Made by a program: the position numbers and the translations under genes | NCBI RefSeq assembly: GCF_004363175.1 | Contig: NZ_SNYR01000001.1 | Location: forward strand, 558,001-622,000 | Direction: 5' to 3' | Length of the DNA stretch: 64,000 bases | From: Maritalea mobilis | GTDB taxonomy: Bacteria; Pseudomonadota; Alphaproteobacteria; Rhizobiales; Devosiaceae | Part shown: one piece after another, positions 9,054-17,895 of the stretch | How positions within the stretch are numbered: position 1 is the first letter of the stretch | How the letters are laid out: every line of letters begins with the position of its first letter | Notes under the pieces: generated by a model | Seen by the model: the letters and a program-made list of their open reading frames with translations, nothing else | Databases searched by the model: none | What the model was told of the DNA's origin: nothing

Positions 9054-9075
9054 GCGCGGGGGCATGCCCCCGCGC
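9054..9075 (+). terminator. Palindromic GC-rich hairpin between bufA1 and bufB (attenuator or mRNA stabiliser)
   Basis: A 22-base perfect palindrome (left arm GCGCGGGGGCA) sits 28 bases after the bufA1 stop and 18 before the bufB start. It is followed by AATTAAAGG, not a T run, so it is unlikely to stop all transcription. A structure here would favour more precursor than maturase. Confidence 0.6.
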
Positions 9076-9093
9076 AATTAAAGGAGAAGCACC

Positions 9094-9969
9094 GTGACAA
9101 AAGCGCAAACACCCGAAATCGGCGTTGGTTTTAAACCAGAACATTTCGCCAATATCGCCAACGACAAACCAAATCTCAGTTTTTTTGAAGTGCACGCAGA
9201 AAATTATATGGGCGATGGTGGCCCTCCCCATGCCATGCTGCGCGCACTTGATGAAAATTACGATCTCTCCATCCATGGCGTTGGCCTTTCCATCGGCAGC
9301 GACGGCCCCCTAGACCGCCCGCACCTGATGCGCCTCAAAAAGCTAGTTGACCGTTATCAGCCAAAGCTGGTTTCAGAGCATTTGGCATGGTCCAGCCATG
9401 ATACTGAGCGCAACATGTTGTTTCTCAACGATTTGCTGCCCATCCCCTATACCCAACGCACACTTAATCGCGTGGTGGAGCATGTTGATCAAATTCAGGA
9501 AACGCTTGGCCGCACACTATTGATGGAGAACCCGTCTACTTATGTTGCGTTCAGCGAAACAGAGATGGATGAAATCAGCTTCATCACTGAAATGCAAAAG
9601 CGCACGGACTGTCGGCTGATTCTGGATGTGAACAATGTTCATATCTCGGCCAACAATCAAAAGCTTGATGCATACCAATATCTAGATCGCTTCCCGTTGC
9701 ATGCGGTGGGAGAAATTCACCTCGCCGGGCACGCCACCGACACTGACGATGATGACGCGCCATTGCTGATCGATAGCCACGACCGCCCGGTTGCGCCGCC
9801 AGTGTGGGATCTCTATCGCTATGTAGTGAAAAAGGTGGGCATACGCCCCACCTTGATCGAGTGGGACAATGATGTGCCGGATTGGCCAACACTTTACGCC
9901 GAAGCTGTTGCAGCGCGAGAAACCATGCTAACGCAAACTGGGGAGACATCTGCCCATGCGCTCGCCTAA
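9094..9969 (+). CDS. bufB: Bufferin maturase, DUF692 multinuclear non-heme iron oxidase (BufB)
   Basis: The 291-residue protein is a DUF692/MNIO enzyme with a TIM-barrel fold. Family members use two or three iron ions to oxidise peptide cysteines. Typical metal-binding segments are visible in order: FFEVHAENYMG, LSIHGVGLSIG, VSEHLAW, LMENPSTY, LDVNNVH, EIHLAGH and LIEWDND. It begins at a GTG with AAGGAG 8 bases upstream. The gene overlaps bufC by 14 bases, which indicates translational coupling. The product probably modifies the four cysteines of the adjacent DUF2282 precursor in the cytoplasm before export. No expected segment is missing. Confidence 0.95.
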   Translation: MTKAQTPEIGVGFKPEHFANIANDKPNLSFFEVHAENYMGDGGPPHAMLRALDENYDLSIHGVGLSIGSDGPLDRPHLMRLKKLVDRYQPKLVSEHLAWSSHDTERNMLFLNDLLPIPYTQRTLNRVVEHVDQIQETLGRTLLMENPSTYVAFSETEMDEISFITEMQKRTDCRLILDVNNVHISANNQKLDAYQYLDRFPLHAVGEIHLAGHATDTDDDDAPLLIDSHDRPVAPPVWDLYRYVVKKVGIRPTLIEWDNDVPDWPTLYAEAVAARETMLTQTGETSAHALA

Positions 9970-10744
9970 TTTCCGCAACGACCAGACAAGCTTTGCTAGG
10001 GCCTTATTCCACCCGGATGAGGAAAGTCCTGCAAACCTTGTTGACCCCAGCGGTGCACATGCACCCAAGCGGTTCGGCGTTTATCGCAATAATGTGGTGG
10101 TGAGCTTGATCGACAATCTCGCCAGCACGTTCCCTGCATGCCATTCGCTTGTGGGCGAAGAATTCTTCCGAGCACTGGCCCGGGAATATGCGCTCAATTT
10201 TCCGCCGAGCTCACCGCTTATGATCTATTATGGCGACGAATTTTCCCAATTTCTGAACCAGTTCAAACCCGCGCAACAAGTGCCCTTTTTGGCCGACATT
10301 GCGGATATAGAATATAAACGCGTCAAATCTTATCACGCTGCGGACGGGCAACGCTTTAACCCCGCCTCAATCGCCGATGCACCCCAAGATACTCTGGATA
10401 GCGCCAAACTTAAGCTGCATCCGAGCTTTTATTGGTCTTTATCTCGTTTTCCAGCATATCAAATCTATGCACGTGCCCAAGCGGGCAAAACCTTAGAGGG
10501 CATAAGTTTTGATGAAGCGGAGATCACATTAATTTGCCGACCAGAATGGGACGTACAAACGCAATCTATTTCCCCCAACAATAAGACAGCTTTGACGGCA
10601 CTTGCCGCCGGTTTTTCACTGTCCACCAGCGTTGAGATTGCGCAGAAATCTGATCCCGAATTTGATTTGCAAGCCCTTTTAACCCAACTATTGGCCATCG
10701 GCGCCATTGAACGATTTAAGTTTAAATCAGGAGCAACAAAATGA
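9956..10744 (+). CDS. bufC: Bufferin maturation partner, DUF2063 domain protein (BufC)
   Basis: The 262-residue protein has the DUF2063 domain at its N-terminus (about residues 1-105, with RFGVYRNNV, TFPACHSLVG and FLADIADIEY). The C-terminal part is consistent with the precursor-recognition partner that accompanies DUF692 enzymes. In such pairs this protein presents the leader peptide to the maturase. The ATG at 9956 lies inside the end of bufB and has GGGGAG 9 bases upstream; the last codons overlap the DoxX gene in an ATGA arrangement. It has no signal peptide or membrane segment, so it probably acts in the cytoplasm with BufB. Confidence 0.9.
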   Translation: MRSPNFRNDQTSFARALFHPDEESPANLVDPSGAHAPKRFGVYRNNVVVSLIDNLASTFPACHSLVGEEFFRALAREYALNFPPSSPLMIYYGDEFSQFLNQFKPAQQVPFLADIADIEYKRVKSYHAADGQRFNPASIADAPQDTLDSAKLKLHPSFYWSLSRFPAYQIYARAQAGKTLEGISFDEAEITLICRPEWDVQTQSISPNNKTALTALAAGFSLSTSVEIAQKSDPEFDLQALLTQLLAIGAIERFKFKSGATK

Positions 10745-11217
10745 TTGCCACCATCTTTGGAGAATTTAAGCCCTTACGCCGTTTCGGCATCCCCATTTAT
10801 GTCGTCCTGTCCGCCGTTTTGCTGGCCATACGTTTCTTCGTGGCCACACCCTACTGGAACTCTGGCTGGACCAAATGGGCGTCCTTCCCCACCCAAATCA
10901 ATTCTGGTGCCAAATATTTGTTCAGTCAGGAATATAAACTACATATTTTAGGCACTGCATATGACATGCCATTCCCCGAATTATTGGCTTATTTCGCTGC
11001 ACTTGGCGAAGTTGTGTTGCCCGTCCTGCTGGTCATCGGCCTCTTCTCACGCTTTGCCGGCCTTGGGCTCTTGGCCATGACCTGCGTGATCCAGCTCGTT
11101 TACCCTGGCGCATGGGCACTGCATGCCCAATGGGGCCTCGCCGCCCTAACCATCTTCATTTGCGGCCCTGGCATCTTCTCACTCGATGCAGGCATTCGCA
11201 AACTGATCAAAGCTTAG
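10741..11217 (+). CDS. DoxX family membrane protein of the bufferin operon
   Basis: The 158-residue product is a DoxX/DUF6-size integral membrane protein with about four hydrophobic spans (about residues 13-35, 73-95, 100-120, 125-145). DoxX-like proteins commonly close bufferin and other DUF2282-DUF692-DUF2063 operons, where they are sometimes called BufD and may handle electron transfer or export. Start and bufC stop overlap as ATGA, so expression is coupled. The 3' end overlaps the 3' end of the convergent glycosyltransferase gene by 11 bases. Its exact role is not established. Confidence 0.88.
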   Translation: MIATIFGEFKPLRRFGIPIYVVLSAVLLAIRFFVATPYWNSGWTKWASFPTQINSGAKYLFSQEYKLHILGTAYDMPFPELLAYFAALGEVVLPVLLVIGLFSRFAGLGLLAMTCVIQLVYPGAWALHAQWGLAALTIFICGPGIFSLDAGIRKLIKA

Positions 11218-12742
11218 CCACTGGCGCATAGGGAACTTTCTCAACCTCGTCATCAATCGGGGTTGAGTTTTCCCCAAGGTAAATTTCGTACCAAAGAACA
11301 TCAAACCCCATCAAATTAATATTGATACGCTCTAACAAGGTAAGCTTGCCAAATCGCCTCTTTGCGGTTTCCAGATCACCAAACGGATCATGCACAATTA
11401 TGGCGTTTTGTCCCACAGGCACATTCTTCTGATCCCAATAATTAAATTGAGATTCTTTAGCCGCGAAATCGTAAATATCGGGCCGGTCTAGATAGTAAGA
11501 CAATTGTCCGGCACTCACATAAAGAGTGCCACCAACTGACTCTACATTGAACTCGTTCTGATAATGCTCAACTTTGGGCGCAACCTGTTCCCACCCATAC
11601 ATACGGCCAACTTCCAGCCCATTAGCTCCGAAATAATATTCAACTGGCACCAACGCATATGTCACCAATCCATAAGCAATAAACGTAAAACTCGTCAGCA
11701 CATGTGCCCAGATCAACCAACCCCATCGCAAATAAAGCAGCATAAATATGATCATCAACGCGTATGCCAAATCGCTCCAATACCAGTGGACGGTGCCACG
11801 CGCCGCAAAGATCACAAATATACTAAGAGAAATGAGAATTGTTATTTGAGCAAGGCGTACTCCCAAAGCTGCAAAGGTGCTGTCGTAGCGCCGTGGCCAA
11901 AAAATTCCAATGAGTGGAATTAAAAGGAATACGCCAAAATAAAGCGCGGTTGAAAAAAGATAACGTGCAAATGTGCCCGCATTTATGCCCTCAAACGCTT
12001 TCAACTCATACCGATCGCTTAAATGCAGTTGGAAAGACGCCCAATCATTTTGCAAATTCCAGATCAACACAGGTGCCATACATGCAAATGTAAGCACGCC
12101 CGCAAAATAGATATGTTTTTGCTTCAGCATGGGGCGCAATTGACTGCTCAGCAACACCACCAAAGCAACGGAAACACCCAAAAACGCGGCAGCATATTTG
12201 GTTAGCCCCGCCAATCCAAGCAGTAGCGCCGCTAAATACAGCCCTTTTACGTCTGTGCCGTTATCTTCTGCGAAGCGAGCAAAATAATCCGTGAAACAGT
12301 AAGCAGCGGCGATGCAAAGAAACAGCATCAGATGGTCGTGATAAACAATTGTCGTCCACACAAACAATGTGGGAGACGCAAGAAACACGACCAGCATAAT
12401 CAGGAAGCTTTGCTTTGAATTTTGCGGAAAAAGACGTTGCGCAAAGAGCCACATAACATAAGTCGTGCCTGCAAAGCTGAGCAGAGCAGGAAGGCGAAGG
12501 CCAAACACATTTGTGCCAAATATGCGGTCACTAACGCCCAAAATCCACGCATTCAATGGTGGATGGTCAAAATATGACCAATCAAAATGCTGTCCCCAAA
12601 GCCAATAATAGGCCTCATCCGCTGCCACTTTGGTGAAGAATGTAAAGCCAAGCTTTAAAACGAGCAAAAGCCCCACAAAAAAGATCAGCGCCTTTACCGG
12701 TAAAAACCGATAGTCGCGATTCTGAATAGATGCCCCTGCCAC
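11207..12742 (-). CDS. Glycosyltransferase family 39 (ArnT/PMT-like) membrane protein
   Basis: This is a GT-C fold glycosyltransferase that uses a polyprenyl-phosphate sugar donor on the periplasmic face, as ArnT and protein mannosyltransferases do. Near the N-terminus, after the first membrane span, it has the diagnostic acidic motif ADEAYYWLW and then YFDHPPL; ten or more further spans follow, with a C-terminal periplasmic part. The acceptor is unknown, possibly lipid A or another envelope glycan. The start is unclear: I chose the GTG at 12742 because GGGGG lies upstream. A TTG at 12760 is in frame but lies inside the tRNA-Leu terminator. Confidence 0.82.
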   Translation of the reverse strand: MAGASIQNRDYRFLPVKALIFFVGLLLVLKLGFTFFTKVAADEAYYWLWGQHFDWSYFDHPPLNAWILGVSDRIFGTNVFGLRLPALLSFAGTTYVMWLFAQRLFPQNSKQSFLIMLVVFLASPTLFVWTTIVYHDHLMLFLCIAAAYCFTDYFARFAEDNGTDVKGLYLAALLLGLAGLTKYAAAFLGVSVALVVLLSSQLRPMLKQKHIYFAGVLTFACMAPVLIWNLQNDWASFQLHLSDRYELKAFEGINAGTFARYLFSTALYFGVFLLIPLIGIFWPRRYDSTFAALGVRLAQITILISLSIFVIFAARGTVHWYWSDLAYALMIIFMLLYLRWGWLIWAHVLTSFTFIAYGLVTYALVPVEYYFGANGLEVGRMYGWEQVAPKVEHYQNEFNVESVGGTLYVSAGQLSYYLDRPDIYDFAAKESQFNYWDQKNVPVGQNAIIVHDPFGDLETAKRRFGKLTLLERININLMGFDVLWYEIYLGENSTPIDDEVEKVPYAPVAKL

Positions 12743-12758
12743 AACTGCCCCCACATAC

Positions 12759-12783
12759 AAAAAAACCTGCCCGAAGGCAGGTT
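12759..12783 (-). terminator. Rho-independent terminator of tRNA-Leu
   Basis: AACCTGCC and GGCAGGTT pair around a TTCG tetraloop (minus strand) and are followed by a run of T residues, 15 bases after the tRNA 3' end. It also separates the tRNA from the glycosyltransferase start. Confidence 0.85.
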
Positions 12784-12797
12784 CTTTTAAAACAATT

Positions 12798-12884
12798 TGG
12801 TGCGGTCGAGAAGACTCGAACTTCCACGGGTGTTACCCCACAGCGACCTCAACGCTGCGCGTCTACCAATTCCGCCACGACCGC
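12798..12884 (-). tRNA. tRNA-Leu (anticodon GAG)
   Basis: Minus strand, 87 bases with encoded CCA. Acceptor arms GCGGTCG / CGACCGC pair fully. The D-arm AATTGGTAGACGC, the anticodon stem CAGCG/CGCTG with loop TTGAGGT, a long variable arm, and the T-arm with GTTCGAGTC are all present. The loop gives anticodon GAG, reading CUC and CUU leucine codons. Confidence 0.97.
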
Positions 12885-12958
12885 ATAAATGTCTTTAGCG
12901 CGCCACCATTTATCAAATGGCCTTAACACGCACAAGCTCTATTTGTCGTTTTTTTTGA

Positions 12959-13192
12959 CTAAGGCTGTTTTGTGACTTTTTCCAACACTTCAATCGAGAG
13001 CTGGCCCTCATCAATCTTGATTTCGCCAATCGCCACAAGCGTTTTGTTGGCGTAGATTTTTAAGGGATCATATTCTGTTGCGTCCAATTCAATCACCGCA
13101 CCACGGCCCATGCGCAGCAAATGGTGGATAGGCATTTTGGTTGCCCCCAACTCCACAGTGATATCAACATCAATGGATTTTAACGCGTCCAT
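12959..13192 (-). CDS. FliN-like SpoA domain protein (single-domain, stand-alone)
   Basis: The ATG at 13192 gives 77 residues made almost entirely of one SpoA/FliN domain: DVDITVELGATKMPIH, LLRMGRGAVIELD and NKTLVAIGEIKI follow the family consensus closely. FliN forms part of the flagellar C-ring and controls motor switching. No other flagellar or type III secretion gene is in the window, so this is either a relocated fliN or a C-ring paralogue. It lacks the N-terminal extension of most FliN proteins. It diverges from lipB and lies beside tRNA-Leu. Confidence 0.8.
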   Translation of the reverse strand: MDALKSIDVDITVELGATKMPIHHLLRMGRGAVIELDATEYDPLKIYANKTLVAIGEIKIDEGQLSIEVLEKVTKQP

Positions 13193-13326
13193 GTCATTTG
13201 GCCTCAAGCGACAGAATCAAGTCATTGCACGCGCCATGTTTATGGCATAAACCAAGTGCAACGCAATTCACCATGCATCGGGCATGGTTATCGAAGTCTT
13301 AACAAAATTTAAATTTGCCGCACTTT

Positions 13327-14013
13327 ATGTCTCAAAATTCAACAGTTTTTCGCCAGGATGGGCACCCAACCCAATGGGAAATTTCCGATCAATTGATTGA
13401 ATATCCCGAAGCTTTGGCACGGATGAAAGCCCATGTTGACCAATTGGCGCGCGGCGAAGCGGAAGAATTGGTGTGGCTGCTGGAGCACCCCCCGCTTTAC
13501 ACCGCAGGGACATCTGCAAAACCAGAAGATTTAACCGATCCGGACATGCTGCCGGTGTTCGATGCGGGACGCGGCGGGCAATATACCTATCACGGTCCTG
13601 GCCAACGGGTCGTGTATCTCATGCTCGACCTGAAACAGCGTGGTCGCGATGTGCGCGCCTTTGTGCGGGCAATGGAGCAATTGGTGATCGATACGCTAGC
13701 GGACTTCAACATTGAAGGCAAACAGGTCGACGGACGTGTGGGCGTTTGGGTAAAACGCCCCGAAAAGGGCTTTAACAAAGAAGACAAAATTGCCGCCATT
13801 GGCGTGCGCGTCTCCCGCTGGACCAGCTTTCACGGCATTTCTATCAATTTAAACCCTGACTTGAATGATTATAGCGGCATTGTGCCGTGTGGCATTTCTG
13901 ATCAGGGTGTCACCAGTTTTGAAGATTTGGGCCAGCTTGTTTCGATGCCGGAACTCGACAGTGCCCTTAAGAAGAATTTTGAGCGTATTTTTGGCCCAAC
14001 CGTGCGGGTTTAG
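13327..14013 (+). CDS. lipB: Octanoyltransferase LipB
   Basis: LipB moves octanoyl groups from acyl carrier protein to lipoyl domains, the first step of protein lipoylation. The ATG at 13327 gives 228 residues. Family motifs are all visible: [15 protein letters not shown], the [12 protein letters not shown] segment, the invariant lysine region [12 protein letters not shown] and the catalytic cysteine in GIVPCGIS. No strong ribosome site is seen, and a TTG four codons upstream is possible. lipB diverges from the fliN-like gene, and the DUF4282 gene follows on the same strand after 82 bases. Confidence 0.96.
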   Translation: MSQNSTVFRQDGHPTQWEISDQLIEYPEALARMKAHVDQLARGEAEELVWLLEHPPLYTAGTSAKPEDLTDPDMLPVFDAGRGGQYTYHGPGQRVVYLMLDLKQRGRDVRAFVRAMEQLVIDTLADFNIEGKQVDGRVGVWVKRPEKGFNKEDKIAAIGVRVSRWTSFHGISINLNPDLNDYSGIVPCGISDQGVTSFEDLGQLVSMPELDSALKKNFERIFGPTVRV

Positions 14014-14095
14014 CCCCCGCTTATACTGGCCAGATTTCAACCAATTGTGCTAAAGCTGAACAAAGACAGCCCAACCACCAGCCAAAGGTGACCAA

Positions 14096-14656
14096 ATGAA
14101 CACCGAAGATATGAAAAAGCTCGCCACAAGCGGCACCATTTTTAATCTCGATCGGATGATTGCACCAAAAATCATCAAATTGCTTTATTTGCTTGGCCTA
14201 GGCACCATCGTCCTTTGGTCAATCAACCATCTGTTCGCCACTTTTGCCGATTCCTTTGGGTCAGGCCTTTGGGGCATTCTGGAAGTAGGCATCTTTGGCC
14301 TTGGCGCCTTTGTGGCCTTGCGTGTGTTGTGCGAAACTTTGCTCGTTTTCTTCAAGAAAAACGAAAAGCTGATCGAAATTCAGCAACCTGCGCGTCCAGC
14401 TCTCTCTATCTTCGATGACGTAAAAGACGCTTTGGAAGAGCTTGCAGAAGATGATGTGAATGAAGCTTATGAGGCATTGCCCAAAAGCGAGCCTGCTGCG
14501 CCGAAAGCCAAAACCAGCACCCGCGCCGCACGCAGCACCACAACAAGCCGCAGCTCTGCAACAAAATCATCAACACGCAAAGCGCCAGCAAAACGCAAAA
14601 CAACAGCCAAACGCCCAGCAACGGCGAAGAAGGCAACTGATACGCCAAAAAGCTAA
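14096..14656 (+). CDS. DUF4282 membrane protein with basic C-terminal tail
   Basis: The 186-residue protein has an N-terminal DUF4282 region with two membrane spans (about residues 30-50 and 57-82, including APKIIKLLYLLGLGTIV). A charged linker follows, then a tail of about 70 residues dominated by Lys, Ala, Thr, Arg and Ser, similar in style to histone H1-like tails. DUF4282 has no assigned function. AAAGGTG lies just before the ATG. A strong terminator ends the unit at 14716. Low-complexity tails of this sort can bind nucleic acid or acidic polymers, but that is inference. Confidence 0.85.
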   Translation: MNTEDMKKLATSGTIFNLDRMIAPKIIKLLYLLGLGTIVLWSINHLFATFADSFGSGLWGILEVGIFGLGAFVALRVLCETLLVFFKKNEKLIEIQQPARPALSIFDDVKDALEELAEDDVNEAYEALPKSEPAAPKAKTSTRAARSTTTSRSSATKSSTRKAPAKRKTTAKRPATAKKATDTPKS

Positions 14657-14681
14657 GCGCTTTACAATTTCGAAAATGATG

Positions 14682-14716
14682 ATGGGTTCATGCTAAATCA
14701 GCATGAACCCATTTTT
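14682..14716 (+). terminator. Rho-independent terminator after the DUF4282 gene
   Basis: A perfect 13-bp stem (ATGGGTTCATGCT / AGCATGAACCCAT) closes an AAATC loop and is followed by TTTTATTTAT. It overlaps an in-frame ATG at 14690, which argues that the tri-domain gene downstream starts later, at 14810. Confidence 0.92.
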
Positions 14717-14809
14717 ATTTATCGCAATATCTCCCTGTCCTTTGGGGTCCAATCGACTGCAAATTTGGATAAGATAGCCAAAACAATCCAACTAAGGGTC
14801 CAAGCACAT

Positions 14810-17800
14810 ATGTCTGCCTTTGAGTTCGCCCCACCTCAGTTCACCGAAAAAGACGTAACAGAGATGCTGAAAGCCAAATATGGCATCAGCGGCACATTGC
14901 GCGCACTTGAAAGCGAGCGCGATCAAAACTTTGCAGTGAGCACGGACCAAGGCAATTATGTGTTCAAAATTGCCAATGCGGGCGAAGATTTGGACTTCTT
15001 GGACCTACAGAACGACAGCTTGACCTTCTTGAAAAATGCTGGATTTGAGGGTTGTCCAGAATTGGTGCTTACCAATGAGAACGAGCAAATGTTCGTGGCG
15101 CAAAAGGATGGACAAGATTACCACATCCGCCTGCTGACTTTCTTGGATGGCGATCTCTATTCGCAAAAGCCAGTTTCGTTAGACCGCCTTGCAGACCTCG
15201 GCCGTTTTATGGGCAAATTCTCAAAGGCCTTTAGCGGTTTTTATCGCCCTGCCGCGCACCGACCGGACTTTATTTGGAATTTGGACAATGCCTTGGCAGC
15301 GGAGGAATATTTCCCCTCCATCGCCAATCCAGCGCATCGTGAGCGTGCCGAGCAACTCTTCGCCCATTATCGCGCGGAAACTGCACCGAAGTTGCAACAT
15401 TTGCGCATGGCAGTGATCCACCAAGACGCCAATGACAATAATCTAGTGATCGACCCTACGGATGAAAGCAAAGTCACCGGCCTCATCGATTTTGGCGATA
15501 TGTGCCACGGACGGCAAATCAATGAACTAGCCGTAACAATGGCCTATGCGCTGATGGATCAAGTTGATCTTTTTGCCGCATCAAAAGCGCTAGTTAGCAA
15601 TTATTGCGCTGAATTTCCGCTGTTCGCAGAAGAGCTGGATGTGCTGTTTGACCTGATCCGCATGCGCCTCACCGTCAGCGTAGCTATGTCCTCTCACCAG
15701 ATCAAGGCTCATCCAGAAAATGAATATTTGCTGGTGTCGCAAAAGCCCGCCTTGGAGCTGCTTGATCGTCTGGACGATATTGACCCCCGCTTTATGACTG
15801 CCCTGTTCCGCCATTCAGCGGGACTGGACGCTGTGGATCATGCAAGTCACATCATCGCGTTTCTCGAGCAAAATCAATCCAACAGTGCTTCGCTGTTCAA
15901 GCCAGACTTCAAATATGAAGCGCGATTTATCATCCCGGCTGATGGCAGCGACACGACGATCCCACCTTTCAGCGATAAGGCTTTTAACACTTGGTTCGAC
16001 GACAAGTGCGCCAAAGAAGAGGCCCGGTTTGGCATTGGCCGCTATGGCGAAGACCGCACTGTTTATCAAACCGATGCCTTCGCCTCCAAACTGTCAAAAG
16101 AACGCCGCACCATTCATATGGGCGTCGACGTGTTTGTGCATGCGGACGAACCGCTGCACGCGCCAATGGCGGGCGAAGTCTTTGCCGTGCATGACAATGC
16201 GTTTGAGCTGGATTATGGCCCGACACTCATTCTGAAGCATGAAACCGATAAAGGTGTGCCATTCTATTCGCTTTACGGCCACCTCTCCCGCTCTATCTTT
16301 GATCTGCACCATGTGGGCGACAAGATCGAGAAAGGCCAATTGATCGGCCATATTGGCGATTGGGACGTGAATGGCGGTTGGTATCCGCATTTGCATTTCC
16401 AGATCATGACCTCAATGTTGAGCCAATCCACCAATTTCAACGGCGTAGCACACAAAAGCATGTGGGATGTGTGGCAGCAAATCTGCCCCAACCCGAATCT
16501 TTTAATGAACCAGGCTCCACAAACCTTTGAAATTGACGAGCAAACACCAGACAAGCTGATGCAGCGCCGCGCTGATTTACTCGGCCCCTCATTGAGCGTT
16601 TCTTACAAGAAAAAGCTCAAAATGGTGTCCGGTAAAGGCGTTCATTTATACGACCACACGGGCCGCGCGTTCCTCGATTGCGTCAACAACATCACCCATA
16701 TCGGCCATTGTCACCCGCATCTGGTAGAGGCAATTTCGCGGCAAGCGGCAATTCTCAACACCAATACACGCTATCTGAGCGAGTTGGTGCTTGATTTTGC
16801 GGAACGCATCACTTCAAAAATGCCAGACCATCTTTCGGTCGCCTATTTCGTCAATTCCGGCACCGAAGCCAACGAATTGGCGCTGCGGATTGCGCGACAA
16901 GCCACCGGCCAGAAAGATACGATTGTTTTGGATTGGGCTTATCACGGCAACTCGCAAGGTGCTGTTGATGTCAGCCCTTATAAATTCAAGCGCAAAGGTG
17001 GCTTCCCACAGCCAGATTTCACCCATATTGCCGAATTCCCCGATCCCTTCCGCGGCCCCTATCGCTATGGCGACAATGATGCGGGCGCTAAATATGCGGA
17101 AGATGTGAAACGACGCATCGCGGAAATTAAAGCCAAAACGGGCAATGGCGCGGCAGCATTCATCGCTGAAAGCATTTCAGGCGTTGGCGGCCAAGTCGCC
17201 TACCCTGAAGGCTACTTCAAAACAGTTTATGAGGCTGTACGGGCCGAAGGCGGCGTGTGCATTGCTGATGAAGTGCAATGTGGCTTTGGCCGTGTGGGCG
17301 AGCATTTTTGGGCATATGAGTTGCAAGACGTGGTGCCCGACATTGTGGTGATGGGCAAACCCATCGGCAACGGCCATCCCCTCGCGGCTGTGGTGACCAC
17401 GAAAGAATTGGCCAACAAGTTCAACACGGGCATGGAGTATTTCAATAGCTTTGGCGGTAACCCCGTATCTATGGCTGTGGGCATGGCGGTGATGGATGTG
17501 ATTGAAAATGAAGGCCTTCAGGCACATGCCAAAGAGCTTGGTAATTACATTTTGGGCCGCTGGCATGAAATCAAAGACAAATATGATCTGGTCGGCGACG
17601 TACGCGGACACGGCCTGTTTCTGGGCATGGAGCTGATTGAAGATGAGCAATTGACCCCGGCCACAGAAAAAGCTGGCGCCATTGTCAACGCCTTGCGCGA
17701 CCGCTCCATTTTGTTCTCAACCGATGGCCCACTGGACAATGTGCTGAAATTCAAGCCCCCTATGGTGTTTAGCCGCGAAAATGCCGATTTTATGTGCGAT

Positions 17801-17833
17801 CAGCTTGATGAAGTGATTGGCGCATTCTCCTAA
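14810..17833 (+). CDS. Tri-domain fusion: APH-like kinase, M23 peptidase-like domain, class III aminotransferase/phospho-lyase
   Basis: With the ATG at 14810 the product has 1007 residues in three parts. The kinase part (about 20-340) carries the APH catalytic motifs [10 protein letters not shown] and GLIDFGDM. The central M23-like part (about 400-570) keeps the zinc ligands HMGVD (His436, Asp440) and HLH (527-529). The C-terminal class III PLP enzyme (about 575-1005) has [21 protein letters not shown] and the PLP lysine in MGKPIGNG (about 850). Related proteins are hydroxylysine kinase and ethanolamine-phosphate or phospho-hydroxylysine phospho-lyase, so phosphorylation then elimination on one chain is likely. 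The substrate is inferred, and the role of the M23 part is unclear. Confidence 0.92.
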   Translation: MSAFEFAPPQFTEKDVTEMLKAKYGISGTLRALESERDQNFAVSTDQGNYVFKIANAGEDLDFLDLQNDSLTFLKNAGFEGCPELVLTNENEQMFVAQKDGQDYHIRLLTFLDGDLYSQKPVSLDRLADLGRFMGKFSKAFSGFYRPAAHRPDFIWNLDNALAAEEYFPSIANPAHRERAEQLFAHYRAETAPKLQHLRMAVIHQDANDNNLVIDPTDESKVTGLIDFGDMCHGRQINELAVTMAYALMDQVDLFAASKALVSNYCAEFPLFAEELDVLFDLIRMRLTVSVAMSSHQIKAHPENEYLLVSQKPALELLDRLDDIDPRFMTALFRHSAGLDAVDHASHIIAFLEQNQSNSASLFKPDFKYEARFIIPADGSDTTIPPFSDKAFNTWFDDKCAKEEARFGIGRYGEDRTVYQTDAFASKLSKERRTIHMGVDVFVHADEPLHAPMAGEVFAVHDNAFELDYGPTLILKHETDKGVPFYSLYGHLSRSIFDLHHVGDKIEKGQLIGHIGDWDVNGGWYPHLHFQIMTSMLSQSTNFNGVAHKSMWDVWQQICPNPNLLMNQAPQTFEIDEQTPDKLMQRRADLLGPSLSVSYKKKLKMVSGKGVHLYDHTGRAFLDCVNNITHIGHCHPHLVEAISRQAAILNTNTRYLSELVLDFAERITSKMPDHLSVAYFVNSGTEANELALRIARQATGQKDTIVLDWAYHGNSQGAVDVSPYKFKRKGGFPQPDFTHIAEFPDPFRGPYRYGDNDAGAKYAEDVKRRIAEIKAKTGNGAAAFIAESISGVGGQVAYPEGYFKTVYEAVRAEGGVCIADEVQCGFGRVGEHFWAYELQDVVPDIVVMGKPIGNGHPLAAVVTTKELANKFNTGMEYFNSFGGNPVSMAVGMAVMDVIENEGLQAHAKELGNYILGRWHEIKDKYDLVGDVRGHGLFLGMELIEDEQLTPATEKAGAIVNALRDRSILFSTDGPLDNVLKFKPPMVFSRENADFMCDQLDEVIGAFS

Positions 17834-17895
17834 TGCTTGACGTAGGATTTGAGTGCGGTAGAAAGCCCATTCAAATCCTATTAAAGGCCGAACGG

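Noticed and set aside
14690-14809. Upstream start for the tri-domain protein at 14690
   Set aside because: That ATG lies inside the terminator stem of the preceding gene, and the family-like sequence begins after 14810.
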